The notes under the pieces: generated by a model
The model's database searches: none
Told to the model about the DNA's origin: nothing
What the model saw: only the letters and a program-made list of their open reading frames with translations
Part shown: positions 28,876 through 39,496 of the stretch, in pieces
Layout of the letters: each line of letters starts with the position of its first letter
Position numbering within the stretch: the stretch's first letter is position 1
Made by a program: the position numbers and the translations under genes
DNA from: Acidovorax sp. 69
GTDB taxonomy: Bacteria; Pseudomonadota; Gammaproteobacteria; Burkholderiales; Burkholderiaceae_C
NCBI RefSeq assembly: GCF_002797445.1
Contig: NZ_PGEP01000001.1
Location: 537,001-601,000 of the forward strand
Direction: 5' to 3'
Length of the DNA stretch: 64,000 nt

Positions 28876-29640
28876 TCATGCGGCCACGGTGCAGATGACT
28901 TCCGCGTCCTGGAGCAATGCAGGAAAAGGTTCAGGCGGCGGCGCATCGGTGAACAGCCGGTCGATTTGCGCCAGCGTGGCCAACTGCACCATGGCCGGGC
29001 GGTTGAACTTGCTGTGGTCGGCGGCCAGCCAGACCTCGCGCGCGTGCTCGATGATGGTTTGCGCCACCTTCACCTCGCGGTAGTCGAAGTCGCGCAGTGA
29101 ACCATCGGTCTCAATGCCCGAGATGCCGATGAGCGCAATGTCCACCTTGAACTGGCGGATGAAGTCCACGGCGGCTTCGCCCACGATGCCCCGGTCGCGG
29201 GCGCGCACCACGCCGCCGGCCACGATCACCTCGCACTCGGGGTTGCCGCTCAGGATGGCGGCCACGTTCAGGTTGTTGGTGATCACACGCAGGCCCCGGT
29301 GGTGCAGCAGCGCCTTGGCAATGGCTTCGGTGGTCGTGCCGATGTTCAGGATCAGCGAGCAGTCGTTGGGCACCTGTTCGGCCACCGCGCGTGCAATGCG
29401 CGCCTTGCCTTCGGCGTGCAGCGTCTCGCGCTGGGTGTGGGCCAGGTTCTCTACCGTGGAGCTGGGCACGCGCACGCCGCCGTGAAAGCGCGTGAGCAGG
29501 CCCGATTCGGCCAGGCGCTGCACATCGCGCCGCACCGTCTGCAGGGTCACGCCCAGGGTGTCGGCCAATTGTTCGACCGTGGCGGACTTGCGCGCACGGA
29601 CTTCTTCCAGAAGCAGCAGTTGTCGGGGGTTCGTATTCAC
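28876..29640 (-). CDS. glpR: DeoR-family repressor of the glycerol regulon
   Basis: A 254-residue DeoR regulator. The HTH is at about residues 17-40 (ATVEQLADTLGVTLQTVRRDVQRL) followed by the DeoR wing GLLTRFHGGV and a sugar-phosphate isomerase-like effector domain with NIGTTTEAIAKAL, IVAGGVVRARDRGIVG and AADHSKFNRPAMVQL. GTG 29640 gives MNTNPRQLLLLEEV, the expected length and start; upstream frame (to ATG 29748) is Phe/Arg-rich and covers the promoter. The effector in relatives is glycerol-3-phosphate. It is divergent from glpS, so it probably represses glpSTPQUV, and glpK and glpD. Confidence 0.88.
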   Translation of the reverse strand: MNTNPRQLLLLEEVRARKSATVEQLADTLGVTLQTVRRDVQRLAESGLLTRFHGGVRVPSSTVENLAHTQRETLHAEGKARIARAVAEQVPNDCSLILNIGTTTEAIAKALLHHRGLRVITNNLNVAAILSGNPECEVIVAGGVVRARDRGIVGEAAVDFIRQFKVDIALIGISGIETDGSLRDFDYREVKVAQTIIEHAREVWLAADHSKFNRPAMVQLATLAQIDRLFTDAPPPEPFPALLQDAEVICTVAA

Positions 29641-29675
29641 GCGAATCAATCGGCTAAGGGGTAGAGATACTTTAA

Positions 29676-29755
29676 ATCGAACAAAAAGGAACCTGTTAAG
29701 GGTAAACCTTGATTCGATACGATCAGAAAAGAACAAAAATGAACGCAATCGAAAA
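29676..29755. promoter_or_regulatory. Candidate GlpR operator region between glpR and glpS
   Basis: Half-sites resembling the Escherichia coli GlpR consensus (AWCGAACA / TGTTCGWT) are seen: ATCGAACA at 29676-29683, TTCGATACGA at 29713-29722 and ATCGAAAA at 29748-29755. The region is markedly AT-rich against its surroundings. Confidence 0.4.
29698..29710. promoter_or_regulatory. AAGGGTAAACCTT motif upstream of glpS
   Basis: Near-palindrome AAGGGTAAACCTT. The same AAGGGTAAACC core recurs 46-34 bases before glpD (36078-36090). Confidence 0.4.
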
Positions 29756-29832
29756 CGAGAGGGCCTGCTGCGTCCGGAGTGTCGGCAGCGGCGATTTCAC
29801 CAAGCCCTCGGGCTACAAAGAAAGGTTGCGTG

Positions 29833-30924
29833 ATGCAGCTGGCATTGGACAGCATCAGCAAGAAGGTGGGGGCACAGACCTGGCTGTATGACATGAGCCT
29901 GGCGCTCCAGAGCGGTGCCGTCACGGTGCTGCTGGGTGCCACACAGGCGGGCAAGACCAGTCTGATGCGCATCATGGCTGGGCTGGATACGCCGACTTCG
30001 GGCACGGTCAAAGTGGATGGCGTGGATGTGACCGGCATGCCCGTGCGCGACCGCAACGTGGCCATGGTGTACCAGCAGTTCATCAACTACCCCTCCATGA
30101 AGGTGGCGGCCAACATTGCGTCGCCCCTGAAGCTGCGCGGCGAAAAAAACATCGACGCCCGGGTGCGCGAGATTGCCAGCCGCCTGCACATCGACATGTT
30201 CCTGGATCGCTATCCGGCCGAGTTGTCGGGTGGCCAGCAGCAGCGGGTGGCGCTGGCGCGCGCTCTGGCAAAGGGAGCGCCCCTGATGCTGCTGGATGAG
30301 CCTTTGGTGAACCTGGACTACAAGCTGCGCGAGGAGTTGCGTGAGGAGTTGACGCAGTTGTTCGCGGCGGGGCAATCCACCGTGGTGTATGCCACCACCG
30401 AGCCGGGTGAGGCCCTGCTGTTGGGTGGCTACACGGCGGTGCTCGACGAGGGCCAGTTGCTGCAGTACGGCCCTACCGCCGAGGTGTTCCACGCGCCTAA
30501 TTCGTTGCGTGTGGCGCGTGCTTTCAGCGACCCGCCAATGAACCTGATGGCGGCGTCTGCCACGGCGCAGGGTGTGCGTTTGCAAGGGGGGGCAGAGCTG
30601 ACACTGCCCCTGCCACAGGGGGTGGCCACTGCGGCTGGGCTGACAGTAGGCCTGCGGGCCAGTGCGCTGCGTGTGGTGGCCCGCCCTGGCGATGTGAGCG
30701 TGGCCGGGGTGGTAGAGCTGGCTGAGATATCGGGCTCCGACACCTTCGTGCATGCCTCCACGCCCTGGGGGGATTTGGTCGCACAGCTCACCGGTGTGCA
30801 TTATTTTGAACTTGGGACGGCCATCACGCTGCATCTGGACCCGGGACAGGCCTACGTGTTTGGCGCCGATGGCCGGCTGGCTTGGGCGCCCGTGCGACAC
30901 CTCGCCATACAAGGAGGGCGCTGA
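29833..30924 (+). CDS. glpS: Glycerol ABC importer, ATP-binding subunit GlpS
   Basis: A 363-residue MalK-type ATPase with a C-terminal TOBE-like domain. Walker A is GATQAGKT (35-42), signature LSGGQ is intact (131-135), Walker B LMLLDE ends in Asp155-Glu156. At the H-loop the usual His is Thr189 (VYATTE), so its own ATP site should be weak. Together with GlpT it forms the heterodimeric motor of the GlpSTPQUV importer known from Rhizobium leguminosarum. ATG 29833 follows an AAAGAAAGG ribosome site. It is first in the importer operon and its stop is one base before the glpT start. Confidence 0.92.
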   Translation: MQLALDSISKKVGAQTWLYDMSLALQSGAVTVLLGATQAGKTSLMRIMAGLDTPTSGTVKVDGVDVTGMPVRDRNVAMVYQQFINYPSMKVAANIASPLKLRGEKNIDARVREIASRLHIDMFLDRYPAELSGGQQQRVALARALAKGAPLMLLDEPLVNLDYKLREELREELTQLFAAGQSTVVYATTEPGEALLLGGYTAVLDEGQLLQYGPTAEVFHAPNSLRVARAFSDPPMNLMAASATAQGVRLQGGAELTLPLPQGVATAAGLTVGLRASALRVVARPGDVSVAGVVELAEISGSDTFVHASTPWGDLVAQLTGVHYFELGTAITLHLDPGQAYVFGADGRLAWAPVRHLAIQGGR

Positions 30925-30925
30925 G

Positions 30926-31998
30926 ATGGCCCGTATCAGTCTGGATTTGGCGCATTCATACAAGCCGAACCCGCAGCAAGACAGTGACTATGCGCTGCTG
31001 CCTTTGAAGATGGAGTTTGAGGACGGCGGGGCCTATGCGCTGCTCGGCCCCTCGGGATGTGGCAAGACCACCATGCTCAACATCATGTCGGGCCTGCTCG
31101 TGCCCTCACACGGCAAGGTGCTGTTTGACGGCCGCGACGTGACGCGTGCCAGCCCGCAAGAGCGCAACATTGCCCAGGTGTTCCAGTTCCCCGTGATCTA
31201 CGACACCATGACGGTGGCCGAGAACCTGGCGTTCCCGCTGCGCAACCGCAAGGTGCCCGAGGATCAGATCAAGCAGCGCGTCGGTGTGATCGCCGAAATG
31301 CTGGAGATGAGCGGGCAGCTCAATCAGCGTGCTGCGGGCCTGGCGGCGGACGCCAAACAAAAGATATCGCTGGGCCGGGGGCTGGTGCGTGCCGATGTGG
31401 CGGCCGTGCTTTTCGATGAGCCGCTCACGGTGATCGACCCGCACCTCAAGTGGCAGCTGCGTCGCAAGCTCAAGCAGATCCACCATGAGCTCAAGCTCAC
31501 GCTGATTTACGTGACGCACGACCAGGTGGAGGCACTGACCTTTGCGGACCAGGTGGTGGTGATGACGCGAGGCCGTGCCGTGCAGGTGGGCTCGGCCGAT
31601 GCGCTGTTCGAGCGGCCTCAGCATGTGTTTGTGGGCCACTTCATCGGCTCGCCAGGCATGAACTTTTTACCAGCGCAGGTGGATGGCGGTCAGCTCAGCA
31701 TCGCCGGCCACCGCCTGCTGGCCCCTGCGGGGCGTGCCTTGCCGGCGGGGCCGTTGCAGGTGGGTGTGCGGCCTGAGTATTTGGCGCTGGCATCCGCAGG
31801 TCAACCCGGCGCCATCGGCTGCACGGTGGCGCAGGTGCAAGACATCGGCACGTATCTGATGCTGACCGCCAAGGTGGGTGAGTACACGCTCAAGGCCCGC
31901 TTCAGCCCGGAGACACGGTTGCCTTCGGCGGGTGACACGGTGTGGCTGCAGGTGCTGGGTGAGCACACCTGCTACTACCAAAACGAGGAGCTGCTGGC

Positions 31999-32002
<4 letters not shown>
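30926..32002 (+). CDS. glpT: Glycerol ABC importer, ATP-binding subunit GlpT
   Basis: A 358-residue MalK-type ATPase with intact Walker A GPSGCGKT (41-48), Walker B VLFDE (Asp164-Glu165) and switch His198 (YVTHDQVEA). The signature LSGGQ is replaced by LAADAKQ (139-145). With GlpS, which keeps LSGGQ but lacks the His, one composite site would be normal and the other degenerate. This is the ABC subunit, not the glycerol-3-phosphate antiporter also called GlpT in Escherichia coli. ATG 30926 has a GGAGG ribosome site; its end overlaps glpP by ATGA. Confidence 0.92.
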
Positions 32003-32887
<885 letters not shown>

Positions 32888-32895
<8 letters not shown>

Positions 32896-33700
32896 AAAAC
32901 GCTTCCAAAAACGCACGCTGTTCCTGATCGCGTACCTGCTGTTTGCCCTGTTGCCCATCTACTGGATGATCAACATGAGCTTCAAGACCAACGCGGAGAT
33001 CTTGTCAACGTTCTCGTTCTTCCCGCAGCATTTCACCTGGGACAACTACAAGACGATCTTCACCGACGCATCGTGGTACTCGGGCTACATCAACAGCCTG
33101 ATCTATGTGGCCATCAACACGGTGATCTCGCTCACCGTGGCGTTGCCAGCGGCCTATGCGTTCTCGCGTTACCAGTTCATGGGTGACAAGCATGTGTTCT
33201 TCTGGTTGCTGACCAACCGCATGACGCCACCCGCGGTGTTTTTGCTGCCGTTCTTTCAGCTTTACACCACCGTGGGGCTCATGGACACGCACATCGCCGT
33301 GGCGCTGGCGCACCTGCTGTTCAACGTGCCGCTGGCGGTGTGGATTTTGGAGGGCTTCATGAGCGGTATCCCGCGCGAGATTGACGAGACGGCCTACATT
33401 GACGGCTACAGCTTTCCAAAGTTTTTCATCAAGATCTTTCTGCCCCTCATCAAGGCGGGTGTGGGCGTGGCCGCGTTCTTCTGCTTCATGTTCAGCTGGG
33501 TCGAACTGCTGCTGGCACGCACGCTGACGAGCGTGAACGCCAAGCCCATCGTCGCGACGATGACGCGCACCGTGAGCGCATCCGGCATGGACTGGGCGAC
33601 CCTGGCCGCGGCCGGTGTGCTGACTATCGTGCCGGGCGCCATCGTGATCTGGTTTGTTCGCCACTACATCGCAAAAGGCTTTGCGATGGGTCGGGTTTGA
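32888..33700 (+). CDS. glpQ: Glycerol ABC importer, permease subunit GlpQ
   Basis: A 270-residue MalG-type permease with about six membrane helices. The EAA loop reads DETAYIDGYSFPKFFIKIFL. The start ATG lies eight bases before the end of glpP, giving translational coupling. It is not the glycerophosphodiester phosphodiesterase that shares the symbol in Escherichia coli. It is the second membrane half of the importer. Confidence 0.93.
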
Positions 33701-33712
33701 GGAGGCTGCGAA

Positions 33713-34021
33713 ATGTTTGACTGGATGGCCTGGACGCTGCCCGTGGCAGTCTTTTTTATCTGCATCGTGCTGATGCTGATTGGCATGGCGGTGTGGGAGA
33801 TCAAGTCGCCCACCGTGATGCGCAAAGGTTTTCTGCCGCTGGAGACCACGCGCGGCGACCGTCTGTTTATCGGGTTGCTGTCGGCGGCCTATGTGAACCT
33901 GATTTTCGTGGGCATCAGCGGCAAGCTTGCCCAGTGGTTCAGCCTGGAGGGCGACCCGACGATCTGGATCAGTTTTGTGTTGTCGATGGCGCTGCTGGCG
34001 CTGATCCTGCGCAAAGGTTGA
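33713..34021 (+). CDS. glpU: DUF2160 small membrane protein of the glycerol importer
   Basis: A 102-residue protein with two or three hydrophobic segments (VAVFFICIVLMLIGMAVW, FIGLLSAAYVNLIFVGI and ISFVLSMALLALIL). It matches the small DUF2160 protein always found in glpSTPQUV operons. It lies 12 bases after glpQ with a GGAGG-type ribosome site (33700-33706). Its exact job is not known to me; an accessory subunit of the permease is the natural guess. Confidence 0.85.
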   Translation: MFDWMAWTLPVAVFFICIVLMLIGMAVWEIKSPTVMRKGFLPLETTRGDRLFIGLLSAAYVNLIFVGISGKLAQWFSLEGDPTIWISFVLSMALLALILRKG

Positions 34022-34035
34022 AGCGCTTTGCAGTA

Positions 34036-34134
34036 TCAAAAAGATAGCTGCTGACGCCTGATAAATAACGGATTCAATGTGAAATCTATCTAAAACAAAG
34101 CAATGAAAAGCGCTAGCAGCTATTGTTTTTGATG
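34036..34134 (+). repeat. Full-length dispersed TAGCTGCTRRCGC repeat between glpU and glpV
   Basis: Left arm gatagctgctgacgcctgat and right arm aagcgctagcagctat flank an AT-rich middle of about 55 bases. The arms are inverted copies, so RNA could form a long hairpin. It is the best preserved copy in the window. Confidence 0.75.
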
Positions 34135-34144
34135 ATGACAAGCG

Positions 34145-34169
34145 CCGGCCCGATTTCCCCCCGGGCCGG
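34145..34169 (+). other. Strong GC hairpin ahead of glpV
   Basis: CCGGCCCG (34145-34152) pairs with CGGGCCGG (34162-34169), 8 bp with a 9-base loop and no T-run. It may protect the glpV mRNA 5' end or partly block upstream read-through, allowing more binding protein than permease. Confidence 0.55.
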
Positions 34170-34208
34170 TGTTCATCCACCACGGGGGTTCCATCTGAGG
34201 AGACAACA

Positions 34209-35942
34209 ATGAAGATGCAGTTCACGGCGATCGCTTTCGCCGCCGCCACCCTGGCATTGGGGCAGGCCGCTTGGGCGGGCGAGGCCGAAGCCAAGAAGTG
34301 GATCGACAGTGAGTTTCAGCCATCCACGCTGAGCAAAGACCAGCAGATGGCCGAGATGAAGTGGTTCATCGACGCTGCCAAGAAGCTCCAGGCCAAGGGC
34401 ATCAAGGAAATTTCGGTGGTTTCTGAAACCATCACCACCCATGAATACGAGTCAAAGACCCTGGCCAAGGCCTTTGAGGAAATCACGGGCATCAAAGTGA
34501 AGCACGACCTGATCCAGGAAGGCGACGTGGTCGAGAAGCTGCAGACCTCCATGCAGTCGGGCAAGTCGATCTATGACGGCTGGATTTCCGACTCGGACCT
34601 GATCGGTACGCACTACCGCTACGGAAAGATCATGAGTCTGACGGACTATATGGGCGGCGCGGGCAAGGAGTGGACCAACCCCGGCATCGACCTGAAGGAC
34701 TACATCGGCACCAAGTTCACCACGGGACCCGACGGCAAGCTGTATCAGTTGCCTGACCAGCAGTTCGCCAACCTGTATTGGTTCCGCGCCGACCTGTTCG
34801 ACCGCAAGGACATCAAGGACAAGTTCAAGGCCAAGTACGGCTATGACCTGGGCGTGCCACTCAACTGGAGTGCGTACGAGGACATCGCTGAGTTCTTCAC
34901 CAATGACATCAAGCAGATCGACGGCAAGGCCATTTACGGGCACATGGATTACGGCAAGAAGGACCCGTCGCTGGGCTGGCGCTTCACCGATGCCTGGCTG
35001 TCGATGGCCGGCTCGGCGGATATCGGTGCGCCCAATGGCCTGCCGATCGACGAGTGGGGCATCCGTGTGGCCGATGACAAGTGCACACCCGTGGGCGCCT
35101 CGGTGGCCCGCGGCGGTGCGACCAATTCGCCTGCTGCCGTCTATGCGCTGACCAAGTACGTGGACTGGATGAAGAAGTACGCGCCCAAGGAAGCCACGGG
35201 CATGACCTTCGGCGAAGCCGGCCCCGTGCCTGCCCAGGGCCAGATCGCGCAACAGATCTTCTGGTACACCGCCTTCACGGCCGACATGACCAAGCCCGGT
35301 CTGCCTGTGGTGAATGCCGATGGCACACCCAAGTGGCGCATGGCTCCCGGCCCCAACGGCCCGTACTGGAAGCAGGGCATGCAGAACGGCTATCAGGACG
35401 TGGGTAGCTGGACCTTCTTCAAGGATCATGACGCCAGCAAGACGGCCGCTGCCTGGCTCTATGCCCAGTTTGTGACCGCCAAGACCACCTCGCTCAAGAA
35501 GACCCTGGTGGGCTTGACCCCGATCCGCGAGAGCGACATCCAGTCCAAGGCCATGACCGATGCAGCGCCCAAGCTGGGTGGCTTGGTCGAGTTCTACCGC
35601 AGCCCCGCCCGCGTGGCCTGGTCGCCCACAGGTACCAACGTGCCCGACTACCCCAAGCTGGCCCAGCTGTGGTGGAAGAACGTAGCCCAGGCCGTGACGG
35701 GTGAAAAGACCCCGCAAGGCGCCATGGACACGCTGGCCGACGAGATGGACCAGGTGATGGCACGCCTGGAGCGCGCCGGCATGGCCCACTGCGCGCCCAA
35801 GCTCAACAAAAAGGAAGACCCCAACAAGTGGCTGAGTGACAAGCAGGCCCCTTGGAAGAAGTTGGCCAACGAGAAGCCAAAGGGCGAAACCATTGCCTAC
35901 GACAAGCTGCTGCAGGCTTGGAAGGATGGCAAAACGCGTTGA
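34209..35942 (+). CDS. glpV: Glycerol ABC importer, periplasmic binding protein GlpV
   Basis: A 577-residue binding protein, long for its type, with signal peptide MKMQFTAIAFAAATLALGQAAWA cleaved before GEAEAKKW. The mature part shows the features of carbohydrate-type binding proteins (VVSETITTHEYESKTLAKAFEEITG, GKSIYDGWISDSD). A strong GAGGAGA ribosome site precedes ATG 34209. It captures glycerol in the periplasm and presents it to GlpPQ. It follows glpU after 187 bases with a repeat and a hairpin, and ends in a strong terminator, closing the operon. Confidence 0.92.
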   Translation: MKMQFTAIAFAAATLALGQAAWAGEAEAKKWIDSEFQPSTLSKDQQMAEMKWFIDAAKKLQAKGIKEISVVSETITTHEYESKTLAKAFEEITGIKVKHDLIQEGDVVEKLQTSMQSGKSIYDGWISDSDLIGTHYRYGKIMSLTDYMGGAGKEWTNPGIDLKDYIGTKFTTGPDGKLYQLPDQQFANLYWFRADLFDRKDIKDKFKAKYGYDLGVPLNWSAYEDIAEFFTNDIKQIDGKAIYGHMDYGKKDPSLGWRFTDAWLSMAGSADIGAPNGLPIDEWGIRVADDKCTPVGASVARGGATNSPAAVYALTKYVDWMKKYAPKEATGMTFGEAGPVPAQGQIAQQIFWYTAFTADMTKPGLPVVNADGTPKWRMAPGPNGPYWKQGMQNGYQDVGSWTFFKDHDASKTAAAWLYAQFVTAKTTSLKKTLVGLTPIRESDIQSKAMTDAAPKLGGLVEFYRSPARVAWSPTGTNVPDYPKLAQLWWKNVAQAVTGEKTPQGAMDTLADEMDQVMARLERAGMAHCAPKLNKKEDPNKWLSDKQAPWKKLANEKPKGETIAYDKLLQAWKDGKTR

Positions 35943-35973
35943 GTCGGTGACGACCGTGTTTTGACAACCTGCT

Positions 35974-36010
35974 GGCAGCCAGGGCTCACAAGGTCTCTGG
36001 CTGCCTTTTT
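35974..36010 (+). terminator. Rho-independent terminator after glpV
   Basis: GGCAGCCAG (35974-35982) pairs with CTGGCTGCC (35997-36005), loop of 14, then five T. Confidence 0.9.
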
Positions 36011-36077
36011 CACTCCATGCCGTCCTCGACAGTTTCTGTGCCGAGGGCGGTTTCCTCCCCGGAAGTGTCGGGAAATA

Positions 36078-36090
36078 AAGGGTAAACCCT
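36078..36090. promoter_or_regulatory. AAGGGTAAACCCT motif upstream of glpD
   Basis: AGGGTAAACCCT (36079-36090) has inverted AGGGT/ACCCT arms and shares AAGGGTAAACC with 29698-29708 before glpS. It lies 34 bases before the glpD start. Confidence 0.45.
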
Positions 36091-36123
36091 AGTTTCTCGC
36101 TCCGCCCATGGACAATCGCTCCC

Positions 36124-37719
36124 ATGACCACTGTCTCTGCTGCCCCCCTTCCGACGCAACGCGCCGACTTGCTGGCTCGTCTGGCCCAGCCGCACCACTA
36201 TGACCTCGCGGTGATTGGCGGGGGCGCGACGGGGCTGGGGGTTGCTCTGGATGCAGCGGCGCGGGGGTTCAGTGTGGTCCTGGTGGATTCACACGACTTC
36301 GCCAAAGGGACGTCGTCCCGCGCTACCAAGCTGGTGCATGGTGGGGTCCGCTATCTGGCGCAGGGCAATATCGCGCTGGTGCGCGAAGCGCTGCACGAGC
36401 GCACCACCCTGTTGCACAACGCGCCCCATCTGGCGCAGCCCTTGCCCTTTGTCATGCCGTCGTATCGCTTCTGGGAGACGCCCTTTTATGGCATCGGGCT
36501 CATGATGTACGACGCCCTCGCCGGGAAGGCCGGGCTGGGTGCTACCCAGTTTTTGGGGCGCGCACGTACCCTTGAATGCCTCCCGACGGCCCGGAGCGAG
36601 CGGCTCAAAGGGGGTGTCAAGTATTGGGATGGGCAGTTTGACGATGCGCGCCTGGCACTGGCCCTGGCGCGCACTGCGGCTGGCTTGGGGGCGTTGGTGG
36701 TCAACTATTGCCCCGCGCGCGCGCTGGTCCACGAAGGCGGCAAGGTGGCCGGTTTTGTCTGTGAGGATGCTGATAGTGGGCGGCAGTTCACGGTGCGCGC
36801 CAGCGCGGTGGTGAATGCCACAGGGGTCTGGGTGGACACCCTGCGCCAGATGGATGGCGAGGCCATCGGCCGCCCCGTCAAGCCGATCGTGGCGCCCAGC
36901 CAGGGGGTGCATATCGTGGTGGACCGCGAATTCCTGCCCTCCGACCACGCCCTGATGGTGCCCAAGACGGCCGATGGCCGGGTCTTGTTTGCGGTGCCTT
37001 GGCTGGGCAAGCTCATCCTGGGGACCACCGACAGCCCGCGCCAGGACATCGTGCGCGAGCCGACGCCTTTCCGTGAGGAAGTCAGCTTCATTCTGGAAGA
37101 ATCGGCACGCTACCTGACCCGTGCACCCAAGGTGGAGGACATCCGCAGCATCTGGGTGGGCCTGCGTCCTTTGGTGAAGCCGCAGGATGACGACGGAGAC
37201 AACACCAAAAAGATCAGTCGTGAGCACACGGTGCTGGCCAGCCGCAGCGGCCTGGTCACCGTAACAGGGGGCAAATGGACCACTTACCGGGCGATGGCCG
37301 AAGATGTGTTGCAAAAATGCTTCACTGCGGGTCTGCTTGCCGAAAAACCGGCTGGTGTAACCAATCATTTGCCCCTGGTGGGTACGCCCCAAGGGCCTGT
37401 GCAGCATCGCATCAGCGACGCCCAGGGTGTGCACTCTTACGGCAGCGAGGCGGCTGTGGTCCTGGGGATGCCTGGTGCGCAGAGGGTGTTGGAGGGTGGC
37501 CTGACGGAGGCCATGGTGCGTTTTGCTGCGCGGTATGAGTACGCCTGCACGGTAGAGGATGTGCTGGCTCGCCGGTCCAGGCTGCTGTTCCTGGATGCGC
37601 GCAAAGCCATACAGCTGGCCCCTGTGGTGGCCGGCATTTTGCGCGAGGAGTTGGGGTCGGACCCTCAGCTGGAAGCATTCCTGGCCCTGGCGCAGCAGTA
37701 TCTGCACGTTCCTTTGTGA
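36124..37719 (+). CDS. glpD: Aerobic glycerol-3-phosphate dehydrogenase
   Basis: A 531-residue FAD enzyme on the inner membrane face that oxidises glycerol-3-phosphate to dihydroxyacetone phosphate and passes electrons to quinone. The FAD-binding GGGATGLGVALDAAARGFSV motif is at about residues 30-50, followed by KGTSSRATKLVHGGVRYL. The C-terminal part has the substrate motif GKWTTYRAMAEDVL. It has its own promoter region after the glpV terminator. Immediately downstream is the spc ribosomal operon. It completes the glycerol route with GlpSTPQUV and GlpK. Confidence 0.95.
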   Translation: MTTVSAAPLPTQRADLLARLAQPHHYDLAVIGGGATGLGVALDAAARGFSVVLVDSHDFAKGTSSRATKLVHGGVRYLAQGNIALVREALHERTTLLHNAPHLAQPLPFVMPSYRFWETPFYGIGLMMYDALAGKAGLGATQFLGRARTLECLPTARSERLKGGVKYWDGQFDDARLALALARTAAGLGALVVNYCPARALVHEGGKVAGFVCEDADSGRQFTVRASAVVNATGVWVDTLRQMDGEAIGRPVKPIVAPSQGVHIVVDREFLPSDHALMVPKTADGRVLFAVPWLGKLILGTTDSPRQDIVREPTPFREEVSFILEESARYLTRAPKVEDIRSIWVGLRPLVKPQDDDGDNTKKISREHTVLASRSGLVTVTGGKWTTYRAMAEDVLQKCFTAGLLAEKPAGVTNHLPLVGTPQGPVQHRISDAQGVHSYGSEAAVVLGMPGAQRVLEGGLTEAMVRFAARYEYACTVEDVLARRSRLLFLDARKAIQLAPVVAGILREELGSDPQLEAFLALAQQYLHVPL

Positions 37720-37727
37720 TAACGCGC

Positions 37728-37756
37728 TTGACTTCTCAAAAGTCATTTGCCATAAT
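37728..37756 (+). promoter_or_regulatory. Sigma-70 promoter of the spc operon
   Basis: TTGACT (37728-37733) and CATAAT (37751-37756) with a 17-base spacer. Transcription would start near 37763, leaving a leader of about 150 nt before rplN. Confidence 0.8.
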
Positions 37757-37914
37757 CGAGGGCTTCGCGTTTCAAGCGTGAAGTTTCTGCCCAGCGGGAA
37801 GTGTCGCAAATGGTTTGCGGTGCGGACGACGGGCCCAAGACTGACTGGCTGATCTGCAGCCCTTGAGAAGTTCTCTGGGGCCGTGGTCTTCTGGTGCAAG
37901 TTGGGAATATTGAA

Positions 37915-38283
37915 ATGATCCAGACAGAATCTCGGTTAGAGGTTGCCGACAATACCGGCGCTAAGTCCGTCCTTTGCATCAAGGTGCTGGGTGGTTCCAA
38001 GCGTCGCTATGCAAGCGTTGGCGACATCATCAAGGTGAGCATCAAGGAAGCTGCTCCACGTGGCCGCGTCAAAAAAGGCGAGGTTTACAGTGCAGTGGTT
38101 GTCCGTACGGCGAAGGGTATTCGTCGTGGCGATGGCTCGCTCGTCAAATTCGATGGCAACGCTGCAGTGTTGCTGAACGCAAAGTTGGAGCCTATCGGCA
38201 CCCGCATCTTTGGACCCGTGACGCGTGAACTGCGTACCGAAAAGTTCATGAAGATCGTGTCCCTGGCTCCTGAAGTTCTCTAA
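37915..38283 (+). CDS. rplN: 50S ribosomal protein L14
   Basis: 122 residues, the exact family length, starting [19 protein letters not shown]. It is the first gene of the spc operon here. ATG 37915 is used rather than an upstream ATG at 37894. L14 sits near the L19 and 16S contact of the subunit interface. The next gene upstream is glpD, so rpsQ and the rest of the S10 operon are not adjacent as they are in Escherichia coli. Confidence 0.97.
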   Translation: MIQTESRLEVADNTGAKSVLCIKVLGGSKRRYASVGDIIKVSIKEAAPRGRVKKGEVYSAVVVRTAKGIRRGDGSLVKFDGNAAVLLNAKLEPIGTRIFGPVTRELRTEKFMKIVSLAPEVL

Positions 38284-38292
38284 GGACGCGCC

Positions 38293-38613
38293 ATGAACAA
38301 GATTCGCAAAGGCGACGAAGTCATCGTGCTGACAGGGCGCGATAAGGGCAAGCGCGGCACAGTGTCGCTGCGCAAGGATGACTCCTATGTGGTCATCGAT
38401 GGCATCAATCTGGTCAAGAAGCACGCCAAGCCAAACCCCATGAAGGGTACGACGGGCGGCATCGTTGAAAAGTCCATGCCTATCCATCAGTCCAATGTGG
38501 CCATTTTCAATGCCGCCACGGGCAAGGCTGATCGCGTGGGCATCAAGGTGCAGGCTGACGGTTCGCGCATTCGCGTGTTCAAGTCCAGCGGCGCTGAAAT
38601 CAAGGCGGCCTAA
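38293..38613 (+). CDS. rplX: 50S ribosomal protein L24
   Basis: 106 residues with the KOW motif near the N terminus ([19 protein letters not shown]). It is an early-assembly protein at the 5' end of 23S rRNA. It lies nine bases after rplN and nine before rplE in the standard spc order. Confidence 0.97.
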   Translation: MNKIRKGDEVIVLTGRDKGKRGTVSLRKDDSYVVIDGINLVKKHAKPNPMKGTTGGIVEKSMPIHQSNVAIFNAATGKADRVGIKVQADGSRIRVFKSSGAEIKAA

Positions 38614-38622
38614 GGGGTAAAC

Positions 38623-39162
38623 ATGGCACGACTGCAAGAAATTTACCGCGACAAAGTCGCTCCCGAACTGATCAAACAGTTTGGCTACACCTCGCCTATG
38701 CAGGTTCCGCGTCTGACCAAAATCACCCTGAACATGGGTGTGAGCGAAGCTGTTTCGGATAAGAAGGTAATGGACAACGCCGTGGCGGACCTGACCAAGA
38801 TTGCTGGTCAAAAGCCCGTGGTGACCAAGGCCAAGAAAGCCATCGCCGGTTTCAAGATCCGCGAAGGTCAGGCCATTGGTTGCATGGTTACGCTGCGTGG
38901 CGTTCAGATGTATGAGTTCCTGGATCGTTTTGTGACCGTGGCGCTGCCCCGTGTCCGTGACTTCCGTGGTATCTCTGGTCGCGCCTTCGATGGTCGTGGC
39001 AATTACAACATCGGCGTCAAAGAACAGATCATCTTCCCTGAAATTGAGTACGACAAGGTCGATGCCTTGCGCGGTCTCAATATCAGTATCACCACGACGG
39101 CCAAGTCCGACGAAGAAGCCAAGGCGCTTCTCGCTGGTTTCCGTTTCCCGTTCAAGAACTGA
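38623..39162 (+). CDS. rplE: 50S ribosomal protein L5
   Basis: 179 residues, starting [22 protein letters not shown]. It binds 5S rRNA and the P-site tRNA region. Conserved parts are [17 protein letters not shown] and [20 protein letters not shown]. In Escherichia coli, S8 binds the spc mRNA near the start of this gene to control the operon; whether that holds here cannot be judged by eye. Confidence 0.97.
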   Translation: MARLQEIYRDKVAPELIKQFGYTSPMQVPRLTKITLNMGVSEAVSDKKVMDNAVADLTKIAGQKPVVTKAKKAIAGFKIREGQAIGCMVTLRGVQMYEFLDRFVTVALPRVRDFRGISGRAFDGRGNYNIGVKEQIIFPEIEYDKVDALRGLNISITTTAKSDEEAKALLAGFRFPFKN

Positions 39163-39170
39163 GGCGAAGC

Positions 39171-39476
39171 ATGGCTAAAGTAGCTTTGATCCAGCGCGAA
39201 CTGAAGCGCGAAAAATTGGCAGCCAAGTACGCAGTGAAGTATGCGGAACTGAAGGCAATCGCTGGCGACGCAAAGCGCAGCGACGAAGAGCGTGACGCAG
39301 CCCGTCTGGGTTTGCAGAAGCTCCCGCGCAATGCAAATCCCACGCGTCAGCGTAACCGTTGCGAAATCACCGGTCGTCCACGTGGCACCTTCCGTCAATT
39401 CGGTCTGGCTCGCGCCAAGATCCGCGAACTGGCTTTTGCAGGCGACATCCCCGGTGTCACCAAGGCCAGCTGGTAA
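39171..39476 (+). CDS. rpsN: 30S ribosomal protein S14
   Basis: 101 residues, the long zinc-free form: it has no CxxC pairs and contains [23 protein letters not shown]. It helps shape the 30S head. It follows rplE after eight bases. Confidence 0.97.
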   Translation: MAKVALIQRELKREKLAAKYAVKYAELKAIAGDAKRSDEERDAARLGLQKLPRNANPTRQRNRCEITGRPRGTFRQFGLARAKIRELAFAGDIPGVTKASW

Positions 39477-39496
39477 GCAGGCAGGAGAGATACAAC

